A stretch of DNA of 64,000 nt from Fallopia convolvulus (Eukaryota; Streptophyta; Magnoliopsida; Caryophyllales; Polygonaceae): the NCBI GenBank assembly GCA_964016875.1, contig OZ024726.1, positions 30,679,503 through 30,743,502 on the forward strand, given 5' to 3'. The notes under the pieces are model-generated. The model was not told the DNA's origin. It saw nothing but the letters and a program-made list of their open reading frames with translations, and made no database searches. This document shows, in pieces, positions 31,628 through 43,800 of this stretch (positions are counted from its first letter, which is position 1; every line of letters begins with the position of its first letter). The position numbers and the translations under genes were made by a program.

Positions 31628-33113
31628 TGATGTTCGTATTTTTAGTATAGTTTTTAGTATGTTTTCTTAGTTTGTTAGGCTTAGTTTTAGTAGTTTTAGG
31701 CTTAGTTTTGTGTGTTTTTGGATAGTTTTGCATATTTTGTGAAAAGTATGGAAGCTACTCCGTTTTGTGTGTTTTTGTAGGTTTTAGCGAGGAAAAGGTG
31801 TTATATGGAGCTGAATTTGGAGCGCTATGATGAAAGAAGGAGGAATGCAAGGTGAAGAAGTCGAAGTTTAGATTTCTGGAGTTGAAGTGTTGAAGAAAGC
31901 CAAGCCCAGGCTCGTTAACGAGGCTGTAAGGGGTCGTTAACGAGGCCACGAGATGAAGATTTCGAGAGATTGATTCTGTGACTCACCGATCCTGTGCGGG
32001 GATTTATTTCCGTGTCGGTAGAGTATCTTTTTATGATTTTAGGGTTATTATATTATGTATTTTAGGTCTTGTTATCTTCTTAGATTTTATTTCTATCTTT
32101 TAGGATTTTAATTCTATCTTTTTAGGAAAGTTTTTATCTTTTAGCCTTTTTTATTTTTTAGCTTTTTAGTATAAATAGCCCTCTTATTAGCCTAGAAAGG
32201 GGGTGGACGGATCGATTGAAGAGAGGAGGAAGAGCCGAGAGTAGAGAGAGAGGATCGAAGTCAAGATTGAAGGTTCGGTGGACGATATTTACCGAGGTTG
32301 TTAATCGTGATTTTGGTTCGGTGCTTGTATTTTTTTCGGTTTCTTCTGAATTTCTGTAAGACGATATTTCTTATTAATTTGAGTAGTGTTTTGTTTTCAA
32401 TGATTTCTTTTATTGAATTTATTTGTTTCTTAATTATGAGTAGTGAGTAGTCTTCTTTTCTAGGGTCGGGGTTAAACCCGGCATAGTTATGCATGTTTGA
32501 GGAGTAAGAGTATGTGTTGATTGCCTTTTATCTATTTTGAGATTGTTTGTTGTGCTTAAGACCTAGATGAAAGTCAAGGTGATTTGAGTTTTTAACTTGA
32601 TTGAGAGAGAAAGTTATAGACTTGAAGGTTGATATTGTTTGAATACGAAAGTTTCAAGCTTTAGATCCAAAACAAGCAATTGAGTGAGTTGGTTTACGAA
32701 AGTAGGTTAATTTACTTGATAGTCGACGAAAGTTGATGAATTTATCTGTTTAAAGGCATGATCTTATCTTCTTAAGAATTTATATGCATGACTATGTTGT
32801 GGTGTCCCTTGTCCTAGATCTTTGTTTTTATTTGAATTTTCTTGAGTGATAGTTGTTGCTGAGTTTGTAAGCTCGGTACCGAATCTGTTTAGGTCGTTAG
32901 TTTTAGTCTTTTTGTTTACGGTGGTTCGTTAACGACCCTGACAACGTCGTTAACGAGGCTGCTTGTGAGTGTTTTGCTTGCTTTGTTTGATTTTTAGTAG
33001 TCGATAAACGAACAACCTTGCTTCTCGTGGAACGATCCTGACTTCGCTATACAAAGCGGAGTCTTGACTTATAAATTTATTTGTTGTCCCGAGTCAAGAA
33101 TACCCTCTCAACA
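31628..33113 (+). repeat. Element 2 3' LTR
   Basis: 1,486 bp matching 13608-15092. It carries four exact TCGTTAACGA copies (31912, 31934, 32926, 32947) and the TATA box at 32170-32178. Confidence 0.93.
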
Positions 33114-34246
33114 GAATGTGATGTTTGTCAGCGCAATAAGGTGGAACGTTTGGCTTACTCTAGTTTGTTACAACCACTTCCCATTCCATCACAAGCATGG
33201 TCACAAGTAAGCATGGATTTTGTAGAAGGGTTACCTAAGTCAAAGGGTAAATCTGTGATTATGGTTGTGGTCGACAGATTAACTAAGTTTGCTCATTTTA
33301 TTGCTTTGAGCCATCCCTTTACTGCTATTGGAGTTGCTCAGGAGTTCATGACAAATATCTATAGACTCCATGGGTTACCTGAGAATATTGTGTCTGATAG
33401 AGATAAAAATTTTCGGAGCAATGTCTGGAAAGAACTTTTCAAGGCTTTGGGAACTGCTTTGCACTATAGCACTGCTTATCATCCTCAGAGTGATGGTCAA
33501 ACGGAGCGAGTGAATCAGTGCTTAGAGGTTTACCTTCGCTGTATGACATTCTCAAAACCCAAAGAGTGGACAATATGGTTGTATCTTGCTGAATTTTGGT
33601 ACAATACCAACTTCCATTCTTCACTAGGTATGACTCCTTTCCAGGCTTTATATGGTTATTGTCCTCCTTTGTTAGGAGTTAAGCAACATGAAGTCAGTTC
33701 AGCTATGGTGGAAGATTGGTTTCAGGAGAGACATAGAGTATTGTTACAGTGTAAGCTGAATTTGGAACAAGCTCAGAGTTGCATGAAGCAAAATGCTAAC
33801 AGGTACAAGACAGAGAGAGAGTTTAATGTGGGTGATTGGGTATATCTCAAATTACAACCTTATAGGCAGGGATTTGTGGCATTAAGGAAGAATTTGAAAC
33901 TCAGTGCAAAGTATTATGGACCGTATGAGGTTGTCTCTCGAGTTGGGAAGGTTGCATATCGACTAGCTTTGCCAAAGCAATCTAAGATACACCCGGTGTT
34001 CCATGTTTCTCAGTTGAAGAGGAAAATTAGCACATAAATTGTTCCTCTAACAAATCCACCAGAAACTACAGATTCTGGTGAAGTTGTGGTTGCACCAGAA
34101 CATATCTTGGATACCAAAGTCACATATATGTCAAATGGTGACCCAATCACTGAATGGTTGGTAAAATGGAAGAATTTAACAACAGAGGAGGCCACGTGGG
34201 AAGCTGCTGGTCATTTGCTTCAACAATTTCCAGATTTCCATATATG
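33114..34246 (+). pseudogene. Element 1 integrase core and chromodomain (one stop)
   Basis: It begins with the repeated GAATG target sequence, then the Cys pair of the zinc domain. The integrase core has catalytic Asp in VSMDFVEGLPKS, Asp in NIVSDRDKNF and Glu in SDGQTERVNQ. It is followed by the GPYEVV and IHPVFHVSQLK region. A TAA at 34035-34037 separates a C-terminal chromodomain (ILDTKV, WLVKWKNLTTEEATWE) that ends at TGA 34244-34246. Chromodomains of this clade bind modified histone H3 and target integration to heterochromatin. The core residues look intact. Confidence 0.9.
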
Positions 34247-34267
34247 AACTTTGAGGACAAAGTTCTT

Positions 34268-34282
34268 AAGGAGAGGGGTATT
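34268..34282 (+). other. Element 1 polypurine tract
   Basis: AAGGAGAGGGGTATT directly before the 3' LTR, the plus-strand primer site for reverse transcription. Confidence 0.8.
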
Positions 34283-34547
34283 TGTTACATACGGGCACGG
34301 GCACTTATATACCTCTTGTAAATGTTTGGGGTAGCTTTTGCAATAAGTGAGAAGTGAGGAAATGTTTGTAAACGAGTTAGACTTCTTTAAAAAGGAGCTA
34401 ACAGAGTTCAGTTGAGCTCATCGATGAATAACATATTCTCCTTCACTCTCTCTCTCTCTCTTTCCCTATCCTTCTCTTTCCTTGATCTCTACTTGATTTC
34501 TATCTCAAATCCTTATGAAACTCTTTATCCTACTTTAGATCCTTACA
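34283..34547 (+). repeat. Element 1 3' LTR
   Basis: Matches 8862-9124 with roughly ten substitutions and a small CT-repeat length change. It is followed by CAAAG (34548-34552), the right target-site duplication. Confidence 0.92.
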
Positions 34548-34552
34548 CAAAG

Positions 34553-35863
34553 GTTATAGACGAGTGATATGATACTTTTTATTTGTCCTATTCATTCGTG
34601 GATCACACATTCGCCGTCCCCTAAGCATTCTCCACAAACATTTAATCAATGAAAATCTTTTACACCATTTTCCCAGTCCCCCCCGATCCTTTTTTTCTAA
34701 TTGGACCATGTGGCATGTGTTATTATTTAAAATAAATAATTAAGATTGATATCTAATAATAGGAAATTTACGTAAAAAAATTTAGTTATTTCAGTGGGCC
34801 ATATTGGCATTAATTAATTATTTAATAAAAAGAATTATAATTGCTATCTAATGAACAAAATTATCGTAAAAATCTTTCGGCCAAAATATTAACATAACAA
34901 TCTTTCTGCCATCAAAATAAATTAACTTACAAATCTTCTTTAGACTAAAGTTTTCTATCGAGGGTTTTAACTTCCTTCAATGGAAAAATTAGTGAGATTT
35001 CAAGCGGTTTGCAAAATCGACTCAACCATAAAGAAAGTTTTAACCACCATTTAAGTTTCAGTTTAAGTTTTCTCTTTAACAAGTTAAAAGAAAGCTTCGA
35101 ATTATTTCTTGTTAAGTGTTATTGTGTTAATACGAAGTATATAATAAAAACGTGTTCACTATAAGACCAGAACATGTATACATTGAAATTTTCAAGGTTT
35201 CTTGTAACTTGTGAAGGAGAAGAAAGATTTCGTTATGTACTAATGTATGTTTCGGTTTCTTTTAACGTGCTAGATCATGAAAAAATTGTAAGTTAACGCC
35301 TATTATATCTTCGTGAAACCAAAATTGATTCAGGCTATTGAACATATATATCTTGCAAGTTGATGCCTTTTAACTTGTTTCGATCTTACTTATATTGTTC
35401 ATCCCCTAGTTAATATCATCTTATTTTAACTGCCCATTATTAGTTTAATGTTTCCGTTCAGGTCTTAATTGCGTTTTCTAGTTTAATTCATGCTTTCAAC
35501 ATTTCATTTATACATACATATTATTCTTTAATTAATTAGTGTCAATATGGAGTATTTGATAACAATCTTAATTATTGATTTTAAATAATAACTCAAGTCA
35601 TATGGTTCAATTAGAAAAGAAAAAAAGGGTTTAGTTGTTTCACTTCTCCCATAAAACAACTTTTTACTTAAAAACTACTTTTAGTAGTCTTGAAATTAGT
35701 ATAATTTTCTCTACTTTTTACGTTCTTCGAGGCATAAAAATTAACTTTCTACCCAAAAACTCCTTGTAATAAAAAAGTGAAACACTACTAGGAAAATGTA
35801 AAAAGATAGGACTAGGAAAAGGGTATAGAAGATCTTGGTTGACATTTGATGTGTCCCGCTCAC
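34553..35863. other. AT-rich intergenic DNA
   Basis: No ORF of note, no RNA gene and no clear repeat boundary. Poly-A/T runs predominate. Confidence 0.5.
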
Positions 35864-36522
35864 TAGGCGCGTCAATAAAAAAGCCGAAACCAAAAAATCG
35901 AAAAACCGATTATTTTTTAGATTGACCAAACCGACTTTTTTTAAAATTTCGGTTTAGTTAACTGAACCGAATTGATTTCCGGTTTATTGGTTCGGTTTCG
36001 GTTCACGACTTTACATATAATGGTTAACCGAAAATATGTTAATATTTTTTTCAAATATTAGTTATCTTTGCTTTATTTAGTGGTTAAACTCTATGATCAT
36101 CAAGGTGTTGATCTAGTTTGAGTCTTTCCTTCTCCAATTTACACACTATTTTGCACTTCTCATTGATATAAGACTTGCTTATTAAATTTGATAGGATAAA
36201 AAAATAATTATAGTGTTTGATTTCACACATTGTAGTATATACTCTCGATAGTTGTTTACAACAACCAAAAAAATATGGTATAATTAAAATAAAAGTTAAG
36301 CTTGACCACTTTTTTTATTCAAAATTTATTATTTAGTTTTAATTATTTAAGGTAAAATCACACAAATAGTTATCGGTTAACCGAAAAAACCGAACCGAAA
36401 AATTGGTTAACCGAATTATGGTTAACCGAAATTCACGGTTTAATTACGGTTCATGATTTTAACTAACCGAAATCTCGGTTAACCGAACTTCGGTTAATTA
36501 TGATTTGGTTTGGACACCCCTA
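35864..36522. mobile_element. hAT-like element A, rich in GGTTAACCGAA motifs
   Basis: It starts TAGGCGCGTCAATAAAAAAG and ends TTTGGACACCCCTA (complement TAGGGGTGTCC), giving imperfect terminal inverted repeats. Both subterminal regions are packed with CGGTTTCGGTT / AACCGAAACC motifs in opposite orientation, a common hAT layout. No transposase ORF is present. The target duplication is unclear. Confidence 0.55.
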
Positions 36523-36537
36523 CTGGCTACCGCTCAC

Positions 36538-37539
36538 TAGGGTTGGGCAAAAAAAACCGTAACCGAAAAACCGAACCGGAAAACCGATCACTTTTTTATG
36601 GTTAACCAAAATGAAAAAATTAAACGGTTACGATTAACCAACCGATACTTTTAACGGTTCAACGGTTTGGATACGGTTATTAATATTTTCACGGGCGGTT
36701 AACAATATAACCGATAATATTTTTACTATATATTATATATTTTTAAAAAGAGAACTATATATCTAATTAGTTTAAGTTAAAAATAAATTTATTTTAATAA
36801 ACTATCTATTATAATTTATGTTTCTATTTTTAATTTGTTTTCAATACAGTGAGAATGTCTCTGTAAAGATCGTGAGGAGCTGTGATTAGGAAGACTCCAT
36901 GAATTGAGATAGAAAGAAGAAAAGAAGATATAAGTAAGTTCGAGAAAAGATAAGTAAGTTTGAGAAAGAAATTTGTGTTATGAACTTACGACCTTCATTG
37001 ATTTGTTACAGAGTATAGACAACGCTCCTGAACTTAAACCCATAAAAGAGTTTAATTGTAATTCTGCCCCACACTTTACATTTTATTACATCATAATATA
37101 ACAATCTCTGTAAGAGAGCTCAAAAATTAAACGATGAATGTTTGTGCTTGTTTTTAATTTATTTTTAAGTTATTTTTTCTTGTGCTCGACTAAAAACTTC
37201 TCAAATCTAAACTCGTCCCTCGCCAGTCGCCTCCTCCTCCATTCTCTATATTATGTGGATTTTATGAACATTATATACATTTTAATATTTGGATGCTTTG
37301 TTTTGAATTAGTCAAGTGGATGCATTTTGGATATTTATTTGTATTTGCATTTAGTTTTATTTTATTGAAAAATAAGATAATTTTTTTATTAAAAATCTCA
37401 TTTTTTATAAAAAAATAAAATTTAGATCAAGTCGGTTAACCGATAAACCGTACGGAGTTTCACGGTTAACCGATAACGAACAATACAATTATGGTTATTG
37501 AAATTTAGTAACCGAAGTTCCGATTAACCACACACCCTA
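36538..37539. mobile_element. hAT-like element B, rich in AACCGTAACCG motifs
   Basis: Starts TAGGGTTGGGCAAAAAAAAC and ends CCACACACCCTA, with AACCG/CGGTT subterminal motifs facing each other. It lies 15 bp from element A, and both are preceded by CGCTCAC. No coding capacity is seen. An exact 8-bp duplication was not found (left CCGCTCAC, right CGGCACTC). Confidence 0.55.
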
Positions 37540-37828
37540 CGGCACTCACCTTCCAGAAAAGACAAGGGTAGGTCGAAATGACAAAATAAAAAAGATTAAA
37601 GTGCTAGACACCTGCAATACCTCAAAAACAAAAAAAAAGTCCTAGACAACTGCAAGCCTGAAAGAGGTGACAGGTGGGTGACAAGTGACAATTGATGTGT
37701 TCGCTCCACCTTTGCTTCCCTCTCCTGCGATGGAACACTGATAACTATCACTCCGTCTTCCCAACCGATTCCTCTTCTCTTTGGCGTTAGGGATTCAAGA
37801 GCTCCAACCGCTGCAGATTTCTCCTGCC
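37540..37828 (+). promoter_or_regulatory. Likely promoter and 5' UTR of the ASG2-like gene
   Basis: A short 289-bp space between hAT-like element B and the start codon. It is GC-richer than the flanks near 37,680-37,828, with CT-rich stretches typical of a plant 5' UTR. No convincing TATA box was identified, so the core promoter may overlap the transposon. Confidence 0.4.
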
Positions 37829-40800
37829 ATGGACTCCGTCCCATTTCACGATGGCAACATTCACCGACTGATTGACCACCGATCCACCGACTTACGCCAT
37901 GTACTCTCTCTCTCTCTCAACTGTTTATCATCTTTTGGTTATTGTTTAGTCGAGATTCGCTTATTAATTCTCTCCGGGCGTTGTCAGAACAGGTGTACTG
38001 ATAGCTTCACACCAGTATACTTTTGTCTTTGAAAATTTTGATATGGATAATGGATTGGCCTGCATGTGACTTTGGTTCCGAACTTAGGCTGTCTTGAAAA
38101 CTGGCGTACCGTTGTCGTTCCAAATGAAGGTGTAGACCGAATATTCTCACTCTCAAAGATTGAAATAGGGACACGTTGCTTCTAGTAAAGGGTTTATTCC
38201 GTTGATGAATTGAAATGCTATAGTAAGTTTGAAGTGTATAAGAGGGACTATGAGCCTAATTTCAAGAGAGTACTAACTTCAAGTAGTATAGAATATACCG
38301 GATCTCTTAGTCTAAAAAATTGCAGGATATGCCTGCTAACCTGTACGCTGAAATCATGTGTCTAGAAATATATTTGCAGCTTTCTCTGGTCCGAGTTGAA
38401 ATGACATTGATGTTGACTATCTCTGGAAAAAAGCAAATTTAGTGAATATTGGGGGATGTGTATTCGGCATCACAGCATCACAGTGAGTATGACAACCTTA
38501 GTAAAATATGCTCAAACATGATCACAACCTAAATAAAAAATGTTCACATGTTTTCATCATTTGGGGGGGGGGGGGGGGGGGTGCTCATAACAGCATTTGA
38601 ACATTTATTATTGAGATTGTGAGGTGATAATTACCAATCATGAATTCATGATTAAGGTTGTGTCATTGAATGTACAGTCCCTGAAGGTTGTTACATTCGA
38701 AATAGTCAACCCAAATAAAAATGTAGAATGTGGAGTTATTTGAGCTGTCAAACACACTTGCAAATTAGTTTTTTTATGTGTTTCCATAGAGTTTTAAAAT
38801 TCCATATTCAGCATCTTGATATGTACTGAAGTCCATCATAGCTGCATAGGGTCATGTACTACAATATTTAATATTTTCTGACCCATCTCTTACAAAATTC
38901 TTCCCCCTTCCTTTTGGGAGGGGTATTGGTTTTCAGGATGCCAATCACAGTTTACAGATGCACTCTTCCTTGATACGAAGATTGTCATTGGAAAGAGAAT
39001 TGGAGGTTTGCTTTTTTTTTGTGGTGGATTCTTCTCACCTTTTCTTTTGATTGGGGAAATTTTGATATCTCGAGTTAAAGTGTTAAATTGTTCAAGTGTA
39101 TATATGTGAAATGCTGAAGGTTAAACTCAATGGTGAAAATCGAACGGAAGAATTGGTAGTTGATGATAAACCACCTAGAGAGGCTCTAACCTGCTCGTTT
39201 GGTATTGATATCTAAGGTATGAGATATCGGATATCGGTATCGGTGCCGATATCAAGATATCGGTATGAGTGATATCTAGATATCGGATATGGGTATGGAT
39301 ATGAGTGATATCTTTGATATACCAATTTCTTAGGGTATATGAAAATAACACTCTAATATCACTCTGATATCCTTCTGATATCAGCTGATATCGATATACT
39401 CCTATACCAAACAGCAGGTATCAGTTTGATATCGATATCAAGATATACCAAACATCAGATATGGGTATCAGTCATATCCATACCCATATCTGATATCCTG
39501 ATATGGATACCAAACGGGTGGTATTGCTTGGTATGCTCAAGTATTGAACTTGATCTCCTGAGTGATGGAACTTCTTCAATTGGATAGTACCACCATTATT
39601 AAGAAGTTTCTGGTTATAGAGTGGCTGACTTGGTAGATTCTTTCATTGGTTTTGTATGTGAACTCTGTTAGTCTGTTTATCCTAGCAGTGGTATAATACA
39701 CCTGCTATAGTGTCTCTTTGTAAAGAATTTTCAGTTGTATTGATTATTTTAATTATTCTTCTCTAGTCAGTGAAAGAACTCAGTCAACTTCGTATATAAA
39801 TGAGGAAATATGATAGCAGAGCAGACGTAAATGACTGAAAAATCCAATCTTCCTTGCCCGAAATTTTGGGTCAAGGATAAGAACTTTTCAACACATAACT
39901 TGAAACTATTTGACACCGTGACATAAAATAACGTGAAGTGTGAAAATGACACAAAACCTTAATATTTCAATGGCTGCTTAGTACATAAACCAGCCCCTTA
40001 AATCTAGGAATCTTAGGTTTAGGGTCGAGTAACCAAGAGCTACTCGAGCTGTAGCCTCCACTAATACATATAAATGAACTGAACTCGAGTCCACATTAGT
40101 GTGCAAGTCCAAGCAATAGGGAAAACACTATTCTCTTCACTGAAGTGTCTCTTGGTGATACCTTTCTGTTTATTTTCTTCTTTCAACAGGGACATATTGG
40201 CTGCATAAACACTATTGCTTGGAATTCACAAGGATCACTTTTAATATCTGGTTCAGATGACCAGCGGGTATCTACTTTTCTTGTCTTGGTTCCTCCTCTT
40301 TTCCGGCATTTAGGAGCATGGCACTGTTACTTATGCATATATTGAGACATACTGAGGGTTGGAACTTCATATCTCTCATGCTTTCATGCTATCTATAACA
40401 TATGTATTACAACACGTGTATGGGCTTTGTAATAAAGTAATCCATGGATGATACTACAAATAGACTAAGTACATGGAGGAAATTGTATTAAAGTTTCATC
40501 TTATCATACTAAATTACTAAGAATGCTTGTAAATGACACTTGAATGTCTGATACTTCTTATTCAACTTCTTTCATAATATCAATCGATAAAGAGTCGATG
40601 TTAATCATTCTTAGTCGATCAAAGTAAGGATTTGGTGAGCTATAGCTGGTTTGCATGTTATTCTTAAAGGTAATACCTTATTGTATTGCAGATCAACATA
40701 TGGAGATACTCTACCCGCAAGCTCTTACACTGCATAGAGACAGGCCATACTACTAATATATTTGGTACCAATTTTATCCCTGAGACATCTGATGAACTTG

Positions 40801-43800
40801 TGGCATCTGGAGCAGGGGACTGTGAGGTAAATATGATTTTCATATTTTGCATTTGAGAAGTTTGACATTCAGAGAACATCATTAATTCTGATTAACTTCT
40901 ATTGTCAGGTTCGTGTGTTTAACATTTCTCACTTGAGTGGGAGACAAGCTGATGCAACTAGTGTTACTCCATATGCTCACTTCCAGTGTCATACTAAACG
41001 AGTGAAAAAGTTAGCTGTAAGTTTAAAAACATGTTTGGTTTTTTCTAACAGGTGAAAGCTGGTATGGGTAGGAATTAGAGCTTGCTGTCTAGTGGAAGCT
41101 CTGCATCTATATTCCAGACCATCTGTTTTGTGTTAATCTTCACAAAGCAACCAAACACTTGTTTTTTCACAGGTTGAAGTTGGAAATCCTAATGTAGTGT
41201 GGAGTGCCAGTGAAGATGGGACATTGAGGCAGCATGACTTTCGTGAAGTTTGCTCTTGCCCTCCTAATGGACCTTCCGAACCTGAATGTCGCAGTGTGCT
41301 AGTACTCCCCTCCCCCCCACCCCCACCCCCACCCCCGGATCTAGTACTTATTGTTGTCTTAGTTTTGATTTTTTGTGTTTCATTGGCAGCTAGATTTGCG
41401 TTGTGGGAAGAAAAGGTCTCTGTATGATCCCCCTAATGGAACTCTTAATTTAAAATCCTGTGATATCAGTGTCACAAGGCCCCATCTGATCCTGGTTGGG
41501 GGGAGGTAAGTTTGTCACTAATGCCGTGTTTCCTTTCCTTTGATTATTATGAGATCATCTGTGTAAATGGGATCTCAGTCCAACTTCCCCAATGATATCT
41601 CTTTCTAAATGCTTGCAGTGATGCATTTGCTCGTTTATATGATAGAAGGATGCTCCCACCACTCTCCTCGTGCAGCAGAAGATTCTCTCATCCTCCTTGT
41701 GTTAGCTATTTCTGCCCAATGCATCTCTCTGAATCTGTGAGTACTTGTTGTCACATACATAATATCTGAAAATTGTACTAAAATTTCTTCTAATAAGATT
41801 TTTTACATCATGCCCATTAGTAATTATTCAATCCCAGAACAAAATAAAGGAAAGTAAATCAATGACTAAATACCTAAATAGGATACACACTATTTCTCAA
41901 TGGCAATTAAGCTCCAATGAATGGTAAATGAATGCTATTGCATATTTTCTTTTGATGATACAGAAAAATTCCTCAAAATAGAGCGTCAATTCACCTTTTG
42001 TGATTAGGGAGTCTTACATCTCTGGGTTGCAGTTGAATTTATGGTTTCTCCAAACATTTTGGTTAATATCTTCAGCTCTTCTTTATTGTAAGCCAACATT
42101 GGTCTTAGAGTTTGTTTGCTTTGCCCTTTTCCTGAATTCAAAAACTTTGCTAAGGTTATTTTTCCTTAGCAGAAACATATTTGAACTAGCAAGGTTATGG
42201 ATCACATCAAAAGTAGATTGATTGTGTTTGGAAGAAAAAAGTCGATAGGGAGCTGCGCATTCTCAATGTTTATGGATCGAGCTACCATATCCCATTTATT
42301 TTCACCTCTTCTGTAAATGCGTCTTTCTTTTGTTCAACATACTCTTTAATTTATGGGTCTTTCCAATGTGTGCCCATGGGTACACATTAATAAGTTAATT
42401 TTGGAACAAATATTTAAACTATTCCCTAAGTTGAAATGGGTGAACCTTAGAAAAAATATTAAATTAACAAACAATTTTCATGCTTTCTAAAGTTGGCATT
42501 ATTATTAATGTGTGCCCATGGACACTCATTAGAAAAATCAGTAATTTATATCATATTACAGCTTTACCATCTTCAAAATAAAAAAAATACATTGACATGT
42601 CTTATAACCAAAAAAGTACATACTTATAAACACTTAAGAATATTTAAATCAGAGTACACTTAATGCAAATGGCAATAACTAATATTGTAAGGGAATTTAA
42701 ACCGATACAGTTGAGGCCTTTCCATTGTTACATGGTTTTTTTGATGTCCTAATTTTAGCTCACAAATGATTACTGTTTTCTAATTTATGTATTTTTTTTG
42801 TTCAATTCCTTATTCTAATATTGCTGCTTAGGAGAACGAACTAAAAAAACAGGATATAAAATATTAGAATATTAGAGTTGTGGTGCACAATCCAAAATCT
42901 ACTAGATAAATAAAAAGGGGGAAACTAACCAGAAATCGAAGAAGAGAGTAGAGAAAGTCAAGACACATTTTTCTCTTTTACATTTTCCTATATTTTTTTT
43001 TTAAAGATCAGTTTACTAGCTTTGCTTCTTTCCTGGGTGAGGTTATCCTAGAATGATAGAACATACTGCCATTACAGATTGGTTGCTTTGCTTCCCTCTC
43101 GGGCGTCCTCCTAAGCAAAGCATTTTAGGGCTCTACCTCTTATCTCTCCCCTAAAACTTTAATCTCTTTGTCACAGCTGCACCACCACCTCATTTGTGGT
43201 GCTTTCGCTATCAACTTTGCTTCATCTTATCTTTCAACTTGCATATCTTTATGTTAAAGAGAACAGAGAACATAAACTTATAAATTTGGAATCACATTGT
43301 CCTGCCTAACTATTTCCTTGGGTCTATCGGGCGCATCCTCATGTCAGGTTATGGGTGCCCCCATCTTGACCCCCCAGATCCTGCTTGAGCGGAACTATAC
43401 TGGCCGATGATGTTGATGTTGACATTGTCCTGCCTAAATTGGGATAGCTTTTCTGGGAGATTAAACAATCGAAGCTTGTCTTGGTTGTCATCCTGTTAAT
43501 GTCTTGTTTGAATAAGCCACTGGGGAACTTGTTATCTTGATGATGCATTCTCGTTTCTAGCCCTTCTATAAGTGGATAAATTTGGTAATGTATAGAGGAG
43601 GAGGGCTGATAGGCCGTGCGAAGGTGTGAGGAGTTAGTTCTTAGAGATTTTCATAGAGGCAGAGAAAGACCCAAAAAGAGTTGGAAGGAGGTGATTAGAC
43701 AGGTCGGCGCCCGGTTAACACTTACAGAGCATATGGCCAAGGATTATGGAGGGATATAATTAGGGTAGTGGACGTTTAAATTCCCACCTTTTGACTGTAT

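Larger units (their letters stand above)
13608..33113 (+). mobile_element. Element 2: Athila-type LTR retrotransposon nested in element 1
   Basis: LTRs at 13608-15092 and 31628-33113 start TGATGTTCG and end CTCTCAACA. The target duplication is GAATG (13603-13607 and 33114-33118). Without element 3 it is about 13.4 kb. The order is LTR, tRNA-Asp PBS, gag-pol, extra ORF downstream of pol, long 3' UTR with internal polypurine-like tracts, PPT, LTR. The Asp PBS, RT and integrase type, large size and extra ORF fit the Athila lineage. The two LTRs differ by eye at about 27 sites (about 98% identical), so the insertion is relatively recent. A frameshift, one stop in integrase and element 3 inactivate it. 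Confidence 0.93.
8862..34547 (+). mobile_element. Element 1: Ty3/gypsy chromovirus, split by two insertions
   Basis: The element is bounded by LTRs at 8862-9124 and 34283-34547 and by the target duplication CAAAG (8857-8861 and 34548-34552). Removing the hAT element (11606-12533) and element 2 (13608-33113) leaves about 5.24 kb. The order is LTR, Met-type PBS, gag with zinc knuckle, protease, RT, RNase H, integrase, chromodomain, PPT, LTR. Short LTRs, compact size and a C-terminal chromodomain fit the Reina-like chromoviruses. Several in-frame stops and two frameshifts make it non-autonomous today. By eye its LTRs differ at about 4% of positions, more than those of the elements nested in it. 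Confidence 0.92.

Noticed and set aside
37596..37844. 82-codon minus-strand ORF upstream of the ASG2-like gene
   Set aside because: Overlaps the start codon region of a well-supported gene and shows no domain.
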